A model generated the notes under the pieces. That model worked only from the letters and a program-made list of their open reading frames with translations. It searched no databases and was not told the DNA's origin. A program made the translations under genes and the position numbers. Shown in pieces: positions 16,969 to 24,416 of a DNA stretch of 47,599 nucleotides (the first letter of the stretch is position 1; each line of letters opens with the position of its first letter). Source of the DNA: Aliirhizobium wenxiniae (GTDB lineage: Bacteria > Pseudomonadota > Alphaproteobacteria > Rhizobiales > Rhizobiaceae); assembly GCF_019511445.1 (NCBI RefSeq), contig NZ_JAEUAN010000033.1, positions 1 through 47,599 of the forward strand. Direction: 5' to 3'.

Positions 16969-17159
16969 AGCGCGCCCCTCCGGTTGCTCGGGTTCAAAGG
17001 ACGCGATGCTTCAGCCGTAGCCTCGTGGGGCGATCCCTACCCCATGCATAAAAGTTCCATCGGACTGGCTCAATGTCAATATACAGATGACTGTGTCGAT
17101 CCCCCGCAGCCTCTATAATACGGCGTTAACCATCGCGAGGAGGCCGAGCCTCGTGAGCA

Positions 17160-17441
17160 TCATATCGAAAACCGAATGACCGCGGTAAAGCCGTTAGGCG
17201 CGTAGCTGCGTCCCACGCTTCCGCCAAGATGCGACGCAAGTCCCTCGATCAATTCCGTTCCATACCGTGTACCTTCGGGTTGATAGACCGACGGGCCGCC
17301 TTCCTCACGCCAATGGCAGACGAGAAGCGTCCGATCTCGGTTGCCTGCTTCCAGGTACCAGGTCACGTGAACCTTACCCTCCGAAACCGATGCAGAGCCA
17401 TACTTTATAGCGCGGCAATCAGGATGAGACGCTTGCGACAA
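17160..17441 (-). pseudogene. C-terminal fragment of an HWE histidine kinase
   Basis: Only the end of the HWE ATPase domain remains: AIKYGSASVSEGKVHVTWY (N-box end), CHWREEGGPSV (W-x-E signature) and YGTELIEGLA (G-box). The His domain and all sensors are missing. The homology stops next to the IS21 istB remnant at 17456, so insertion or IS-mediated deletion probably removed the rest. Any product from the internal ATG would lack phospho-transfer residues. Confidence 0.8.
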
Positions 17442-17455
17442 TCTGGATGAGATTC

Positions 17456-18304
17456 TTAGGTCGCGGTCGGGATCAAATTATCATGCTGATTGCCGCTGAC
17501 AAGTTCTTCGTCGTTTTCTGATTGCCGCTCCGCGACAGACAGCGTGGAGGTCCTGATTGTCGCAAACGAGGCCGGTCGGCCCCGCTGGCGTTTCTCCTCA
17601 AGCGCAGTTCTGCGACCATAGCTTTCGACGTTCATCTCGAAGATCGTGGCATGGTGCACGAGCCGGTCGACTGCGGCGAGCGTCATGGCAGGATCGGGAA
17701 AAACCCGGTTCCACTCACCGAACGGCTGGTTGGCGGTGATCAGGATCGATCTATGCTCGTATCGTGCCGAGATCAGCTCGAAGAGCACGCTTGTTTCCGC
17801 CTGGTCCTTGGTGACGTAGGCGAGATCATCGAGGATGAGCAGGTCGTACTTGTTGAGTTTATCGATGGCGGATTCGAGCTGCAGTTCCCGGCGGGCGACC
17901 TGGAGCTTCTGCACGAGATCGGTGGTCCGGGTGAACAGGACCCGCCATCCGTTCTCAATCAGCGCAAGACCGATGGCAGCGGCGAGATGGCTCTTTCCTC
18001 CGCCGGGCGGACCGAACATAAGGATGTTCGCTCCCTTGGCGAGCCAACTGTCGCCGGCGGTAATTGCCATGACCTGCGCCTTCGAGATCATGGGTACAGC
18101 GTCGAAAGCGAAGCTGTCCAGAGTCTTTCCGGGCGGCAGGTGCGCTTCGGCGAGATGCCGTTCAATTCGGCGATTGGCACGTTCTGCCAGCTCATGCTCG
18201 GCAATGGCCGACAGGAAGCGAGCTGCTGGCCATCCTTCCCGGTCTGCCTGTTCGGCAAATTGCGGCCACAGCGTTTTGATTGTCGGCAGCCGAAGTTCGG
18301 TTCC
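17456..18304 (-). pseudogene. istB: IS21-family helper ATPase IstB, truncated
   Basis: From the ATG at 18091 there are 211 codons, with Walker A GPPGGGKSH, Walker B LLILDDLAY and the NQPFGEW motif of IstB. The same frame stays open and family-like upstream to about 18304 (LRLPTIKTLWPQFAEQAD, then GWPAARFLSAIAEHELAER), so the true N-terminal part is present except for the first residues. It is cut there by the IS3 fragment. The partner transposase istA is absent, so the element cannot move by itself. Confidence 0.85.
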
Positions 18305-18764
18305 AGATCCCAGCTGGTAAGGTGTACCTTTCGCCCATCAACGACTGCTTTGACGGCATGGTCATCAGCTGGTCCATCGGAACCCAACCAGATGCGGGTC
18401 TCGTCAACACCATGCTGGATGCAGCCATCGGAACCGTCGCCAACTGCGAGGACGGCCAATCATCCATTCCGATCGCGGAGCCCATTATTGATGGCCGGGC
18501 TGGCTAACCCGTATCAGTGAAGCGAGACTGGTTCGCTCGATGTCCCGAAAGGGTTGCTCGCAAGACAACGCCGCGTGCGAAGGGTTCTTCGGTCGGTTGA
18601 AAACCGAGCTCTTCTATCCACGAGACTGGAAGGTCATCACGATCGAGCAGTTCGTGGCAGAGGTGGACGCCTACATCCGATGGTACAATGAAACGCGCAT
18701 CAAAATATCACTGGGATCACTCAGCCCGGTCGAATATCGTAAGAGCCTCGGCCTGAGCATTTAA
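18298..18764 (+). pseudogene. IS3-family transposase (C-terminal half, frame-disrupted)
   Basis: The fragment begins at FQIPAGKVYLSPINDCFDGM inside the DDE catalytic domain. A frameshift near 18450 and an in-frame TGA interrupt the HSDRGAHY-W region. The original frame resumes as SMSRKGCSQDNAACEGFFGRLK through WYNETRIKISLGSLSPVEYR to the stop. The N-terminal half and orfA are missing. The 28-bp IS end follows at 18793-18820. Confidence 0.88.
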
Positions 18765-18792
18765 AACAGTCCAAGTTTTTATCCGCATCCCC

Positions 18793-18820
18793 ACCGGCTC
18801 AGTTCTGCGCGGAAACCAAC
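18793..18820 (+). repeat. IS3-type right end, direct copy of 99-126
   Basis: 28 bases identical to 99-126 except for one position (GCGC against GCGT). It lies 29 bp past the transposase stop. The two copies are direct repeats 18.7 kb apart and could support homologous deletion of the segment between them. Confidence 0.8.
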
Positions 18821-19104
18821 ACCTGCAGATCAGGCTATGGAATTTGTTACCCGAAATGGTCGCCGGTCCTGCAAGATTGCGGTCTGACGAAGGTTAAGTT
18901 GTAGCCAAGAGAAATAGACACTGCTTGGAAGGACAGGCCGGTGTGAGCACGAAGATCGCAACCGCTACTCAGTCGAACTCGCGAAAGCCTCGGAATTTAC
19001 CAAAAATCAGGCCACACCATAGCATCTATGGTGCACGAGATTGTTGTTGATATGCCCATTCCTTTACCAGAGCGCATCGCCGCCTCAGGGAGAGGGAAGA
19101 CAAT

Positions 19105-19142
19105 AAAAAACGCCCCGCTCAAGCATAGCAAGCCGCGGGGCG
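19105..19142 (-). terminator. Strong intrinsic terminator (minus strand)
   Basis: CGCCCCGC (19111-19118) and GCGGGGCG (19135-19142) form an 8-bp GC stem. On the minus strand it is followed by six T residues (19105-19110). There is no minus-strand protein gene just upstream; the transcript it ends is the predicted sRNA. Confidence 0.88.
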
Positions 19143-19181
19143 AAGTCGGACCACTCGATGGGGAAGCAATAGAGTGTGGCT
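19105..19181 (-). ncRNA. Candidate EcfG-dependent small RNA (about 77 nt)
   Basis: A GGAAC-N16-AGTT promoter (19188-19212) is followed about 7 bases later by a short sequence ending in a strong intrinsic terminator, with no room for a sizeable gene. The predicted RNA has a 5' stem formed by plus-strand GAGTG (19172-19176) with CACTC (19152-19156). That stem encloses a loop of about 15 nt carrying CUUCCCC, a sequence able to pair with ribosome sites. The terminator stem closes the 3' end. The arrangement resembles Caulobacter GsrN, a stress-sigma-dependent sRNA with a C-rich loop, but homology is not claimed. Confidence 0.65.
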
Positions 19182-19187
19182 CTCTCA

Positions 19188-19212
19188 AACTAAGCGGCAT
19201 GGTAATAGTTCC
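19188..19212 (-). promoter_or_regulatory. EcfG-type promoter for the sRNA
   Basis: On the minus strand, GGAAC (19208-19212), 16 bases, AGTT (19188-19191). The spacing is the same as in ten other sites in this window. Confidence 0.75.
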
Positions 19213-19457
19213 CTCCCCACGCGCCTTCGGCTGACACATCGCATTTTATTAGTCGAAAAGGGTTGCCGCCATTCGCGCGCTGAAAGGTTTCCGTCACCTC
19301 GCTTGAGGGAGTGAAGCGCTGAAGCCTTCATGCCGCCGAGGTGGCATAGCTGACCATAAGGCATGAGGCGTCAAAAGGGCCACCTGCCCGAGATTCGCAT
19401 AGCGGCTCCCCCTCAGCGTACGTGACCAACTTGAGATCCAGTCTTGGACGCACACGA

Positions 19458-19482
19458 GGAACTTCTACCGGTCTCGATTGTT
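19458..19482 (+). promoter_or_regulatory. EcfG-type promoter of the TIGR02587-TIGR02588 operon
   Basis: GGAAC (19458-19462), 16 bases, TGTT (19479-19482), ending 33 bp before ATG 19515. Confidence 0.8.
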
Positions 19483-19514
19483 TTCTGCTGCGTTCGGGAG
19501 GGGAGATCGCACTA

Positions 19515-20429
19515 ATGTCGAAATCGATGCAGCGCGGAAGATCTAAAGCGCAAGAGCCCAGGACCTTCCTAGTTGGGCTTGGCAGAGGGGCCGCGGGTGC
19601 GTTGCTGTTCGGCATCCCGATGTTGATGACGATGGAGCTATGGGAACTCGGATTTTACATGGAGCGCCATCGCCTGTTTCTCCTGTTGCTCGCAAACGTC
19701 CCACTGCTTATCTTTCTGGCCGATCGCGTCGGGTTCGAGCGAACTACCACGCTCATGCAGGCGTGCCGAGACGCTAATATTGCTTATGGCTTGGGCGTTC
19801 TTATGAGCGCGGGGATTTTGATCCTGTTTGGTGATATCAAGATAGGCATGCCCTTTTCCGAAATTGTCGGGAAGATCGCCCTTCAGGCTGTTCCTGCGAG
19901 TATCGGAGCGCTTCTCGGCCGTTCTCAACTTGGCGGATCCTCTGACGATCAAGGCGACGAAAGAAGCGACGTTTCCAATAACGGTGATGCTGCTGCCCGT
20001 GGTGATGATGAAGACGCCGTCCCCGATAAGCTATCGACCAGCTACGCCCAGGAGTTGATGCTAATGGCGGTTGGCGCGCTCTTCTTGAGCCTCAACGTAG
20101 CGCCAACCGAAGAAATCGTCTTGATTTCGTTCAAAATGACCCCGTGGCACGCCTTAGCAACGATGATAATCTCGATCGGGATCATGCACGCTTTTGTTTA
20201 TGTCGTCGCCTTCAAGGGGACACACGAAATGCCGGCCGGTACGCCCTGGTGGCACGCATTTTTTCGATTCACGCTGCCCGGCTACGTCGTTTCCATGTCG
20301 ATCAGCTTTTTCGTTCTATGGACCTTCGGAAGATTGGACGCTGTCGCTTCTACACAGGCGCTGATGTTTGTGATCGTGCTATCGTTCCCTGGGTCAATCG
20401 GCGCGGCGGCAGCTCGCCTGATCCTCTAG
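19515..20429 (+). CDS. Integral membrane protein, TIGR02587 family
   Basis: 304 residues with six to eight hydrophobic segments and an acidic, Asp-rich loop around residues 140-175. It matches the TIGR02587 group by its FLVGLGRGAAGALLFGIPMLMTMELW start and the late LTLPGYVVSMSISFFVLW-like helices. The function is unknown. ATG 19515 is chosen because GGGAGGGGAG lies 9-18 bases upstream; upstream in-frame codons precede the likely transcription start. The partner gene follows after 8 bp. Confidence 0.88.
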   Translation: MSKSMQRGRSKAQEPRTFLVGLGRGAAGALLFGIPMLMTMELWELGFYMERHRLFLLLLANVPLLIFLADRVGFERTTTLMQACRDANIAYGLGVLMSAGILILFGDIKIGMPFSEIVGKIALQAVPASIGALLGRSQLGGSSDDQGDERSDVSNNGDAAARGDDEDAVPDKLSTSYAQELMLMAVGALFLSLNVAPTEEIVLISFKMTPWHALATMIISIGIMHAFVYVVAFKGTHEMPAGTPWWHAFFRFTLPGYVVSMSISFFVLWTFGRLDAVASTQALMFVIVLSFPGSIGAAAARLIL

Positions 20430-20437
20430 GAGGTTCC

Positions 20438-20848
20438 ATGACAGAAATATCTCGCCGACCTCATTCCGAGAGAAAGGATCCGCATTGGGTCGAATGGGCT
20501 GTCGGCATTGTCTCCGCGCTACTGATCTTGACGGTCATGGCCTGGGTTGGATTCGAGGCAATCACGGAAGAGGATCAGTCTCCCAGTTTTCGAACCACCA
20601 TCATCGGAAAAAATGCGATTGGGAGTGGCGTGCGTGTCGAGTTCGAGATTGATAATCTCTCCACTCGTACTGCTGCTGCGGTGGTAGTTCGGGGCGAGGT
20701 ACGGGACGGGAATACCGTGGTCGAGTTGGCCGAAGCAACGATTGACTATGTTCCGGCCCAGTCGAAATCTTCTGGAGCGATTATTTTCTCTACCGATCCG
20801 GGCGAAAAGGCTGTTTGGGTGCGGGCAGTCGGATATAGCGATCCATAA
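20438..20848 (+). CDS. TIGR02588 family protein
   Basis: 136 residues. A cytoplasmic tail of about 15 residues is followed by one membrane helix (about 19-40) and a beta-rich periplasmic domain with GVRVEFEIDNLSTRTAAAVVVRGEV. TIGR02588 genes regularly follow TIGR02587 genes, and the role of the pair is unknown. AGGAGG overlaps the stop of the upstream gene, so translation is coupled. Co-regulation by the EcfG-type promoter at 19458 marks the pair as stress-induced. Confidence 0.88.
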   Translation: MTEISRRPHSERKDPHWVEWAVGIVSALLILTVMAWVGFEAITEEDQSPSFRTTIIGKNAIGSGVRVEFEIDNLSTRTAAAVVVRGEVRDGNTVVELAEATIDYVPAQSKSSGAIIFSTDPGEKAVWVRAVGYSDP

Positions 20849-21087
20849 ATTAGAGCATCGAACGTAGAATGTTCATGAGACATCCGATCCTCAAAAGTCT
20901 ACGCGCATCGCAACCCGGTGGACGTGTCGCCTCGGTGAGCGGATTGGCAGCTGGCAATCATTGCTCATCAATCCAAACGGTTGAGCCGCGCTACGGCTAG
21001 AGCGGTTTCCGCGAGCGGTGGGACGGTGTCGCGTACCGTCTTTAGGCGCCACTGGTGATTGGATGCGAATTCTTCCTTTGACGGAAG
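20849..21087. other. Intergenic region
   Basis: Space between the convergent TIGR02588 gene and lipoprotein gene. I see no ORF, promoter pattern or strong hairpin with a T-run. Confidence 0.4.
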
Positions 21088-21384
21088 TTACCTGTCTGAG
21101 GGTAGATTAAAGATCTGGCGGCTAACGATGCTGAGGCCGCGATCAGGTCCTATTCGATATCGCTCGACGACTCGATTTCCGAAGCTATTGGTGAATTCAT
21201 GGTCGAAGCTACTTCCAGCAGGCGACTTTGTAAGCCGGCTCTTGGGTTGCCCACTATATGTGATGCTGCCTGGAATAGGCTTGATGTCGGACCCGAAAGC
21301 GCGTGCCGCCAACTCCGGATCGCCGTCAGCGCTGCACGCTGTGAGCATGGCGACAGCAAGGAAAGTGAAAGGATTTTTCATCAT
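21088..21384 (-). CDS. Small putative lipoprotein
   Basis: 98 residues. A signal peptide with a lipobox (AMLTAC, Cys about residue 17) predicts lipid anchoring in the envelope. The mature part is short, with GSITYSGQPKSRL and a basic C-terminus. No family is recognised. GGAAGGTGAG lies upstream of the paired ATG codons. It is the last gene of a leftward run starting at 22154, 31 bp after the previous stop. Confidence 0.75.
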   Translation of the reverse strand: MMKNPFTFLAVAMLTACSADGDPELAARAFGSDIKPIPGSITYSGQPKSRLTKSPAGSSFDHEFTNSFGNRVVERYRIGPDRGLSIVSRQIFNLPSDR

Positions 21385-21415
21385 CGTAGAGTCTCACCTT
21401 CCGCCTGTACAACTG

Positions 21416-21598
21416 TTAATTCGCGTTGGTTGGGTTTGAAACCATATACACCGATACAAACAGATATAGTCCAAAGGCTATTGCGGCATAGCAGGCTAAG
21501 GCAATGATCACGCCTCTTCCAATTCGCGCCCTTTTCTTGCGTTCAGCTAGTGGAGCAGACTTGCGCTCCAGCGCTGGCTCATCTTCCGGTTTTATCAT
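21416..21598 (-). CDS. Small single-pass membrane protein (60 aa)
   Basis: It has a charged N-terminal half (LERKSAPLAERKKRARIGR) and one C-terminal membrane helix (about 30-52). ATG 21598 is chosen because GGAGAAAAG precedes it by about 8 bases; a longer reading frame upstream overlaps the next small gene. Positively charged residues before the helix predict a cytoplasmic N-terminus. No family recognised. Confidence 0.7.
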   Translation of the reverse strand: MIKPEDEPALERKSAPLAERKKRARIGRGVIIALACYAAIAFGLYLFVSVYMVSNPTNAN

Positions 21599-21618
21599 TA
21601 GCTTTTCTCCGAAAACGA

Positions 21619-21762
21619 TTAGATTTTGGCGAGGTAGAGGATGACGCTGCCAGCTACAATGACGGCGAGTATAATTGCGGCCGCTCTGACCGTGCCAGCA
21701 TTGCTGCTCTGACTTCCAAATATTGCGAACCACCATTTTGGCCCTTGGTTTCCGTGCGCCAT
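21619..21762 (-). CDS. Very small membrane protein (47 aa)
   Basis: A short ORF with a tryptophan pair early (GPKWWFAIFG) and one membrane helix (about 27-46, AAAIILAVIVAGSVILYLA). GGACGAG precedes the ATG. The gaps to its neighbours are 11 and 20 bp, so it is co-transcribed with them. No family is known to me. Confidence 0.65.
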   Translation of the reverse strand: MAHGNQGPKWWFAIFGSQSSNAGTVRAAAIILAVIVAGSVILYLAKI

Positions 21763-21773
21763 TTCTCGTCCAA

Positions 21774-21926
21774 TCAAATCAGGCCATAAACGACAAAGCC
21801 CAGAAATAGGGCAGCAACAAAGATCGCCCCAATGGCGATCAGACCAATGCTGCCGCCGCCAAACTTTGGCCTCGCAGTTCGCCGTGAGGCCTCAACCCTA
21901 TCACGCAGAGCATTTTTATCGGTCAT
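21774..21926 (-). CDS. Very small membrane protein (50 aa)
   Basis: A basic N-terminus (ALRDRVEASRRTARPKFGGG) leads into one membrane helix (about 26-50, IGLIAIGAIFVAALFLGFVVYG). A good AGGAGG ribosome site lies about 6 bases before the ATG, which argues that it is translated. It lies 21 bp after the hydrophilic 68-residue gene. Confidence 0.72.
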   Translation of the reverse strand: MTDKNALRDRVEASRRTARPKFGGGSIGLIAIGAIFVAALFLGFVVYGLI

Positions 21927-21947
21927 CAAGACCTCCTACCGCTTTCG

Positions 21948-22154
21948 CTATTTGGTTGTCGCTTCACGTGCGCCGGGGTGATGGTCTGCCTCACGCTCTT
22001 GCTTTGGGGTCTTGTCCACGTTGACGAAGTCACGGTATCGGCCCTTACCGATCCCGCGGCCCACGTCCGGCTGTCCGGTATCTCGCCCCTCAGTTCCGGT
22101 CTCCAAACTCGAATGTGCGGTATTGGCAGAGCGATCTAAGGTTTCCTTTGACAT
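21948..22154 (-). CDS. Hydrophilic small protein (68 aa), first gene of a stress operon
   Basis: 68 residues, almost all polar: Gly, Asp, Thr and Lys-rich with no hydrophobic core (ETGTEGRDTGQPDVGRGIGKG). It is probably disordered, as are many osmotic- or desiccation-linked stress proteins. AAGGAGAAG precedes ATG 22154. An EcfG-type promoter lies 27 bp upstream. Four small genes follow on the same strand. Confidence 0.72.
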   Translation of the reverse strand: MSKETLDRSANTAHSSLETGTEGRDTGQPDVGRGIGKGRYRDFVNVDKTPKQEREADHHPGAREATTK

Positions 22155-22180
22155 TGATCTTCTCCTTCTAACCCGGCACG

Positions 22181-22205
22181 AACAAACGGCAGAGCGGATA
22201 GTTCC
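22181..22205 (-). promoter_or_regulatory. EcfG-type promoter of the small-protein operon
   Basis: On the minus strand, GGAAC (22201-22205), 16 bases, TGTT (22181-22184) followed by C, 27 bp before ATG 22154. Confidence 0.8.
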
Positions 22206-22289
22206 TTGACAAAAACTTCGAGCAACTCGTGCTATTCGGGACGTTGACGCACGTCCATAGCTATCGTCGGCGCGGTCTCGCCACCCAGG

Positions 22290-22346
22290 ATCGTCTTGAA
22301 AGACGCGGTCTGCAGTGGGGTAGACGAGACACATGACGCCTCACTT
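22290..22346 (+). pseudogene. Fragment of an isochorismatase-like cysteine hydrolase
   Basis: It encodes IVLKDAVCSGVDETHDASL, closely matching KDAVCSGADETHDASLELL in the broken hydrolase gene at 32577-33152. Nothing else of the gene remains, so this is a relic of a second copy. Confidence 0.7.
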
Positions 22347-22420
22347 GGTATCTGCAAAGGTGGCGCCCGAAGGCCTTGCCGGTGCGCAAGACCACGGGAC
22401 GCCGGAAAAATATCAACGTC

Positions 22421-22690
22421 TTACTGCCTCATCTTCTTTACCAGAATGAACAACGAAAGAAAGAAGCAGGAGGCGTTCGTCAATATGATCGGCCATTCGC
22501 CGCGCATTACGCCGAAGGCTGTCCAAAGGGCAAATCCTGTTACAGTAAGACAGTACATCCTCGCTGAAATTGCTTCGGTGTCGCCGGTCTTGATGACCTT
22601 CCAGACCTGCGGAATGAAACTGCAGACCGAGCATAAGGATGCGAGGTAACCGATGATAAGCGCTGCATCCAAATCGAAGTTCCTTTTCAT
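22421..22690 (-). CDS. SemiSWEET-type sugar transporter
   Basis: 89 residues with three membrane helices and the PQ-loop signature (SVCSFIPQVWKVIKTGDTEAIS) of the SemiSWEET family. Two subunits form one facilitative sugar pore in the inner membrane. ATG 22690 opens the family-like segment. An EcfG-type promoter begins 22 bp upstream and overlaps the divergent promoter of the reductase-like gene, so both should respond to the same sigma factor. The substrate is not deducible. Confidence 0.88.
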   Translation of the reverse strand: MKRNFDLDAALIIGYLASLCSVCSFIPQVWKVIKTGDTEAISARMYCLTVTGFALWTAFGVMRGEWPIILTNASCFFLSLFILVKKMRQ

Positions 22691-22709
22691 GGGTGTGTCC
22701 AGGCGCTCG

Positions 22710-22734
22710 GGAACTATCCGTGGGCATGGTTGTT
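22710..22734 (+). promoter_or_regulatory. EcfG-type promoter of the thioredoxin-reductase-like gene
   Basis: GGAAC (22710-22714), 16 bases, TGTT (22731-22734), 44 bp before GTG 22778. It overlaps the opposite promoter almost completely. Confidence 0.8.
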
Positions 22735-22736
22735 CC
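22712..22736 (-). promoter_or_regulatory. EcfG-type promoter of the SemiSWEET gene
   Basis: On the minus strand, GGAAC (22732-22736), 16 bases, AGTT (22712-22715), 22 bp before ATG 22690. It interlocks with the plus-strand promoter. Confidence 0.78.
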
Positions 22737-22777
22737 AAAGACCCTCGTCTCCCAATGGCGCAGGATTGGAGTGGGAT

Positions 22778-23701
22778 GTGGATACTGAACTGGATCTGCA
22801 ACGAAGGGATTGCGTCATCATCGGTGGTGGGCCAGCCGGGCTGACGGCCGCGATCTATCTGACGCGTTACCATTTGTCCGTCACGGTCTTTGACGACGGG
22901 ACCAGCAGGGCAGCCACCATCCCGATCACCCACAATCATGCGGGATTTCCTGGCGGCATCAGCGGCGAGGATCTGCTCATGAGGATGCGTGTTCAAGCCC
23001 TGACCTATGGGGCTGAGATCTTACAAGAGCGGGTAAGCGCGCTGACCGGGCGATTAGGTGAATTCGCGGTCCGTTTCGGGGATCATAACCTGCCGGCCCG
23101 GACCGTCCTTATCGCTACTGGAGTTATCAACCGCCCGCCCACCATTCTGAAGAACAAACACGATGATGCGGTCCGTCGCGGCCTGATCCGCTATTGCCCG
23201 GTATGCGACGGTTTCGAGGTGACCGACAAAAAGATCGCGGTCATCGGACAGGGCGCTAAAGCATTCCAGGAAGCCGTTTTTCTCAGAAGCTATACACGCC
23301 ACATCACCTTGCTTTCGCCAGGGCCGCCCAACCTTGAGCCGGGACACCGGGCACGGTTGGACGAGCTGGGGATACCGATCGCAGCCGGCTCTTTGGAATT
23401 CGAGCTCGAGCAAGACGCCATCGCCGTTCGAACATCAGAGACCAAATACCGCTTCGATTCCGTATATCCGGCATTGGGATCGAAAGTCAGGTCCGAACTC
23501 GCGTCAGAAGTCGGAGCGGCACTGACGGGAGAAGGGTGCCTGCGCGTCGACGATCATCAGCGAACGAACGTGAGAGGCCTGTACGCGGCGGGAGACGTAG
23601 TGATCGGCCTTGATCAAATCAGCCACGCCGTGGGGCAGGCGGGTGTCGCCGCGACGACGATCAGGAACGACCTGTCTGATCAGTCACCACTCGTGCGGTG
23701 A
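22778..23701 (+). CDS. Thioredoxin-reductase-like FAD/NAD(P) oxidoreductase
   Basis: 307 residues. The FAD-binding GGGPAGLTAAIYL (about 14-26) is followed by a CPVCDG redox pair in the position of the thioredoxin reductase CxxC, then an NAD(P) domain (VIGQGAKAFQEA) and the C-terminal FAD motif GLYAAGDVVIGLDQISHAVGQA. It should move electrons from NAD(P)H via FAD and the disulfide to a thioredoxin-like or other partner. GTG 22778 is chosen because GGAG lies 6 bases upstream and the site falls after the promoter. A frameshifted paralogue lies at 38621-39531. Confidence 0.9.
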   Translation: MDTELDLQRRDCVIIGGGPAGLTAAIYLTRYHLSVTVFDDGTSRAATIPITHNHAGFPGGISGEDLLMRMRVQALTYGAEILQERVSALTGRLGEFAVRFGDHNLPARTVLIATGVINRPPTILKNKHDDAVRRGLIRYCPVCDGFEVTDKKIAVIGQGAKAFQEAVFLRSYTRHITLLSPGPPNLEPGHRARLDELGIPIAAGSLEFELEQDAIAVRTSETKYRFDSVYPALGSKVRSELASEVGAALTGEGCLRVDDHQRTNVRGLYAAGDVVIGLDQISHAVGQAGVAATTIRNDLSDQSPLVR

Positions 23702-24037
23702 TTTCTTTGGTCGAGGCTTGGTGTGCCTCTGGTCGCTCGAACTATCGAACTGCGATGACTGACCTTACGCAAGGTCGAGGAATGCCGTGGGATGAACGAT
23801 CTTCATAGCATCCGCGCTGCACGCCCAGTCCGTCGCTGACCACTATTATAGTAGCTCGATGCCTGCTGAACGGATTTCTGCCGAGATTGCTCCATGGCGT
23901 CGGGAACGGAGATGCCGCGATTGGCGGCCTTAGATGGGGGCGGCGTACATGGAGGCTGGGCGCAATCCTTCTTCGCGGCGATTGCCCTTGCACGCCCGTG
24001 CCACGACTCCGACAGCCTCTAGGCGGCTGCTCGATTG
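23702..24037. other. Intergenic region, no gene seen
   Basis: About 335 bp between the convergent oxidoreductase and receiver genes. Short ORFs here lack ribosome sites and motifs. I see no clear terminator. Confidence 0.4.
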
Positions 24038-24394
24038 TCAGGACAGAAGCCGAGAAACGGTCTCAAGCAGCTTCTTCTCGTTGTAAGGCTTGTCGAGAAC
24101 GGCGTCGAAGACCTCTGGATGAGCGCGGCCAATGCTTCCTTGGGCCCCGCTGACGAGGATGACTGGGATATGGGAAAGATCCTCATCGGCGCGCATCGCT
24201 TGGGCCAGTTCCAGACCAGTCATGAGTGGCATCATCAAATCCGTGATCACAAGAGACGGCCGCTTCTCCCGTACGAGAGAGAGTGCTGCCTTGCCGTGGG
24301 AGGCGGACGCAACCTCATAGCCTGCGTCCTCCAGCATGATGACCAGGACGTCAGCGATCAGAAACTCATCCTCGGCGATTACGATCAGCGGCAT
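24038..24394 (-). CDS. Single-domain response regulator next to the KaiC-like gene
   Basis: 118 residues. A complete receiver: AEDEFLIADV start, phospho-acceptor Asp52 in ITDLMMPLMTG, ILVSGA, and the Lys of VLDKPYNEKK. There is no output domain. It lies 22 bp after the KaiC-like gene on the same strand, so they form an operon. The divergent HWE kinase at 26050 is the likely phosphate donor. Confidence 0.92.
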   Translation of the reverse strand: MPLIVIAEDEFLIADVLVIMLEDAGYEVASASHGKAALSLVREKRPSLVITDLMMPLMTGLELAQAMRADEDLSHIPVILVSGAQGSIGRAHPEVFDAVLDKPYNEKKLLETVSRLLS

Positions 24395-24416
24395 CAGGGC
24401 GGGCTCATGCTTTTTT

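Noticed and set aside
17045..17060. Minus-strand GGAAC upstream of chrB
   Set aside because: Sixteen bases later the sequence is GGGA, so the GTT is missing.
18997..19239. 80-codon minus-strand ORF over the candidate sRNA
   Set aside because: It begins upstream of the promoter, an internal ATG lies inside the promoter spacer, and the frame runs through the terminator stem, so it is unlikely to be translated.
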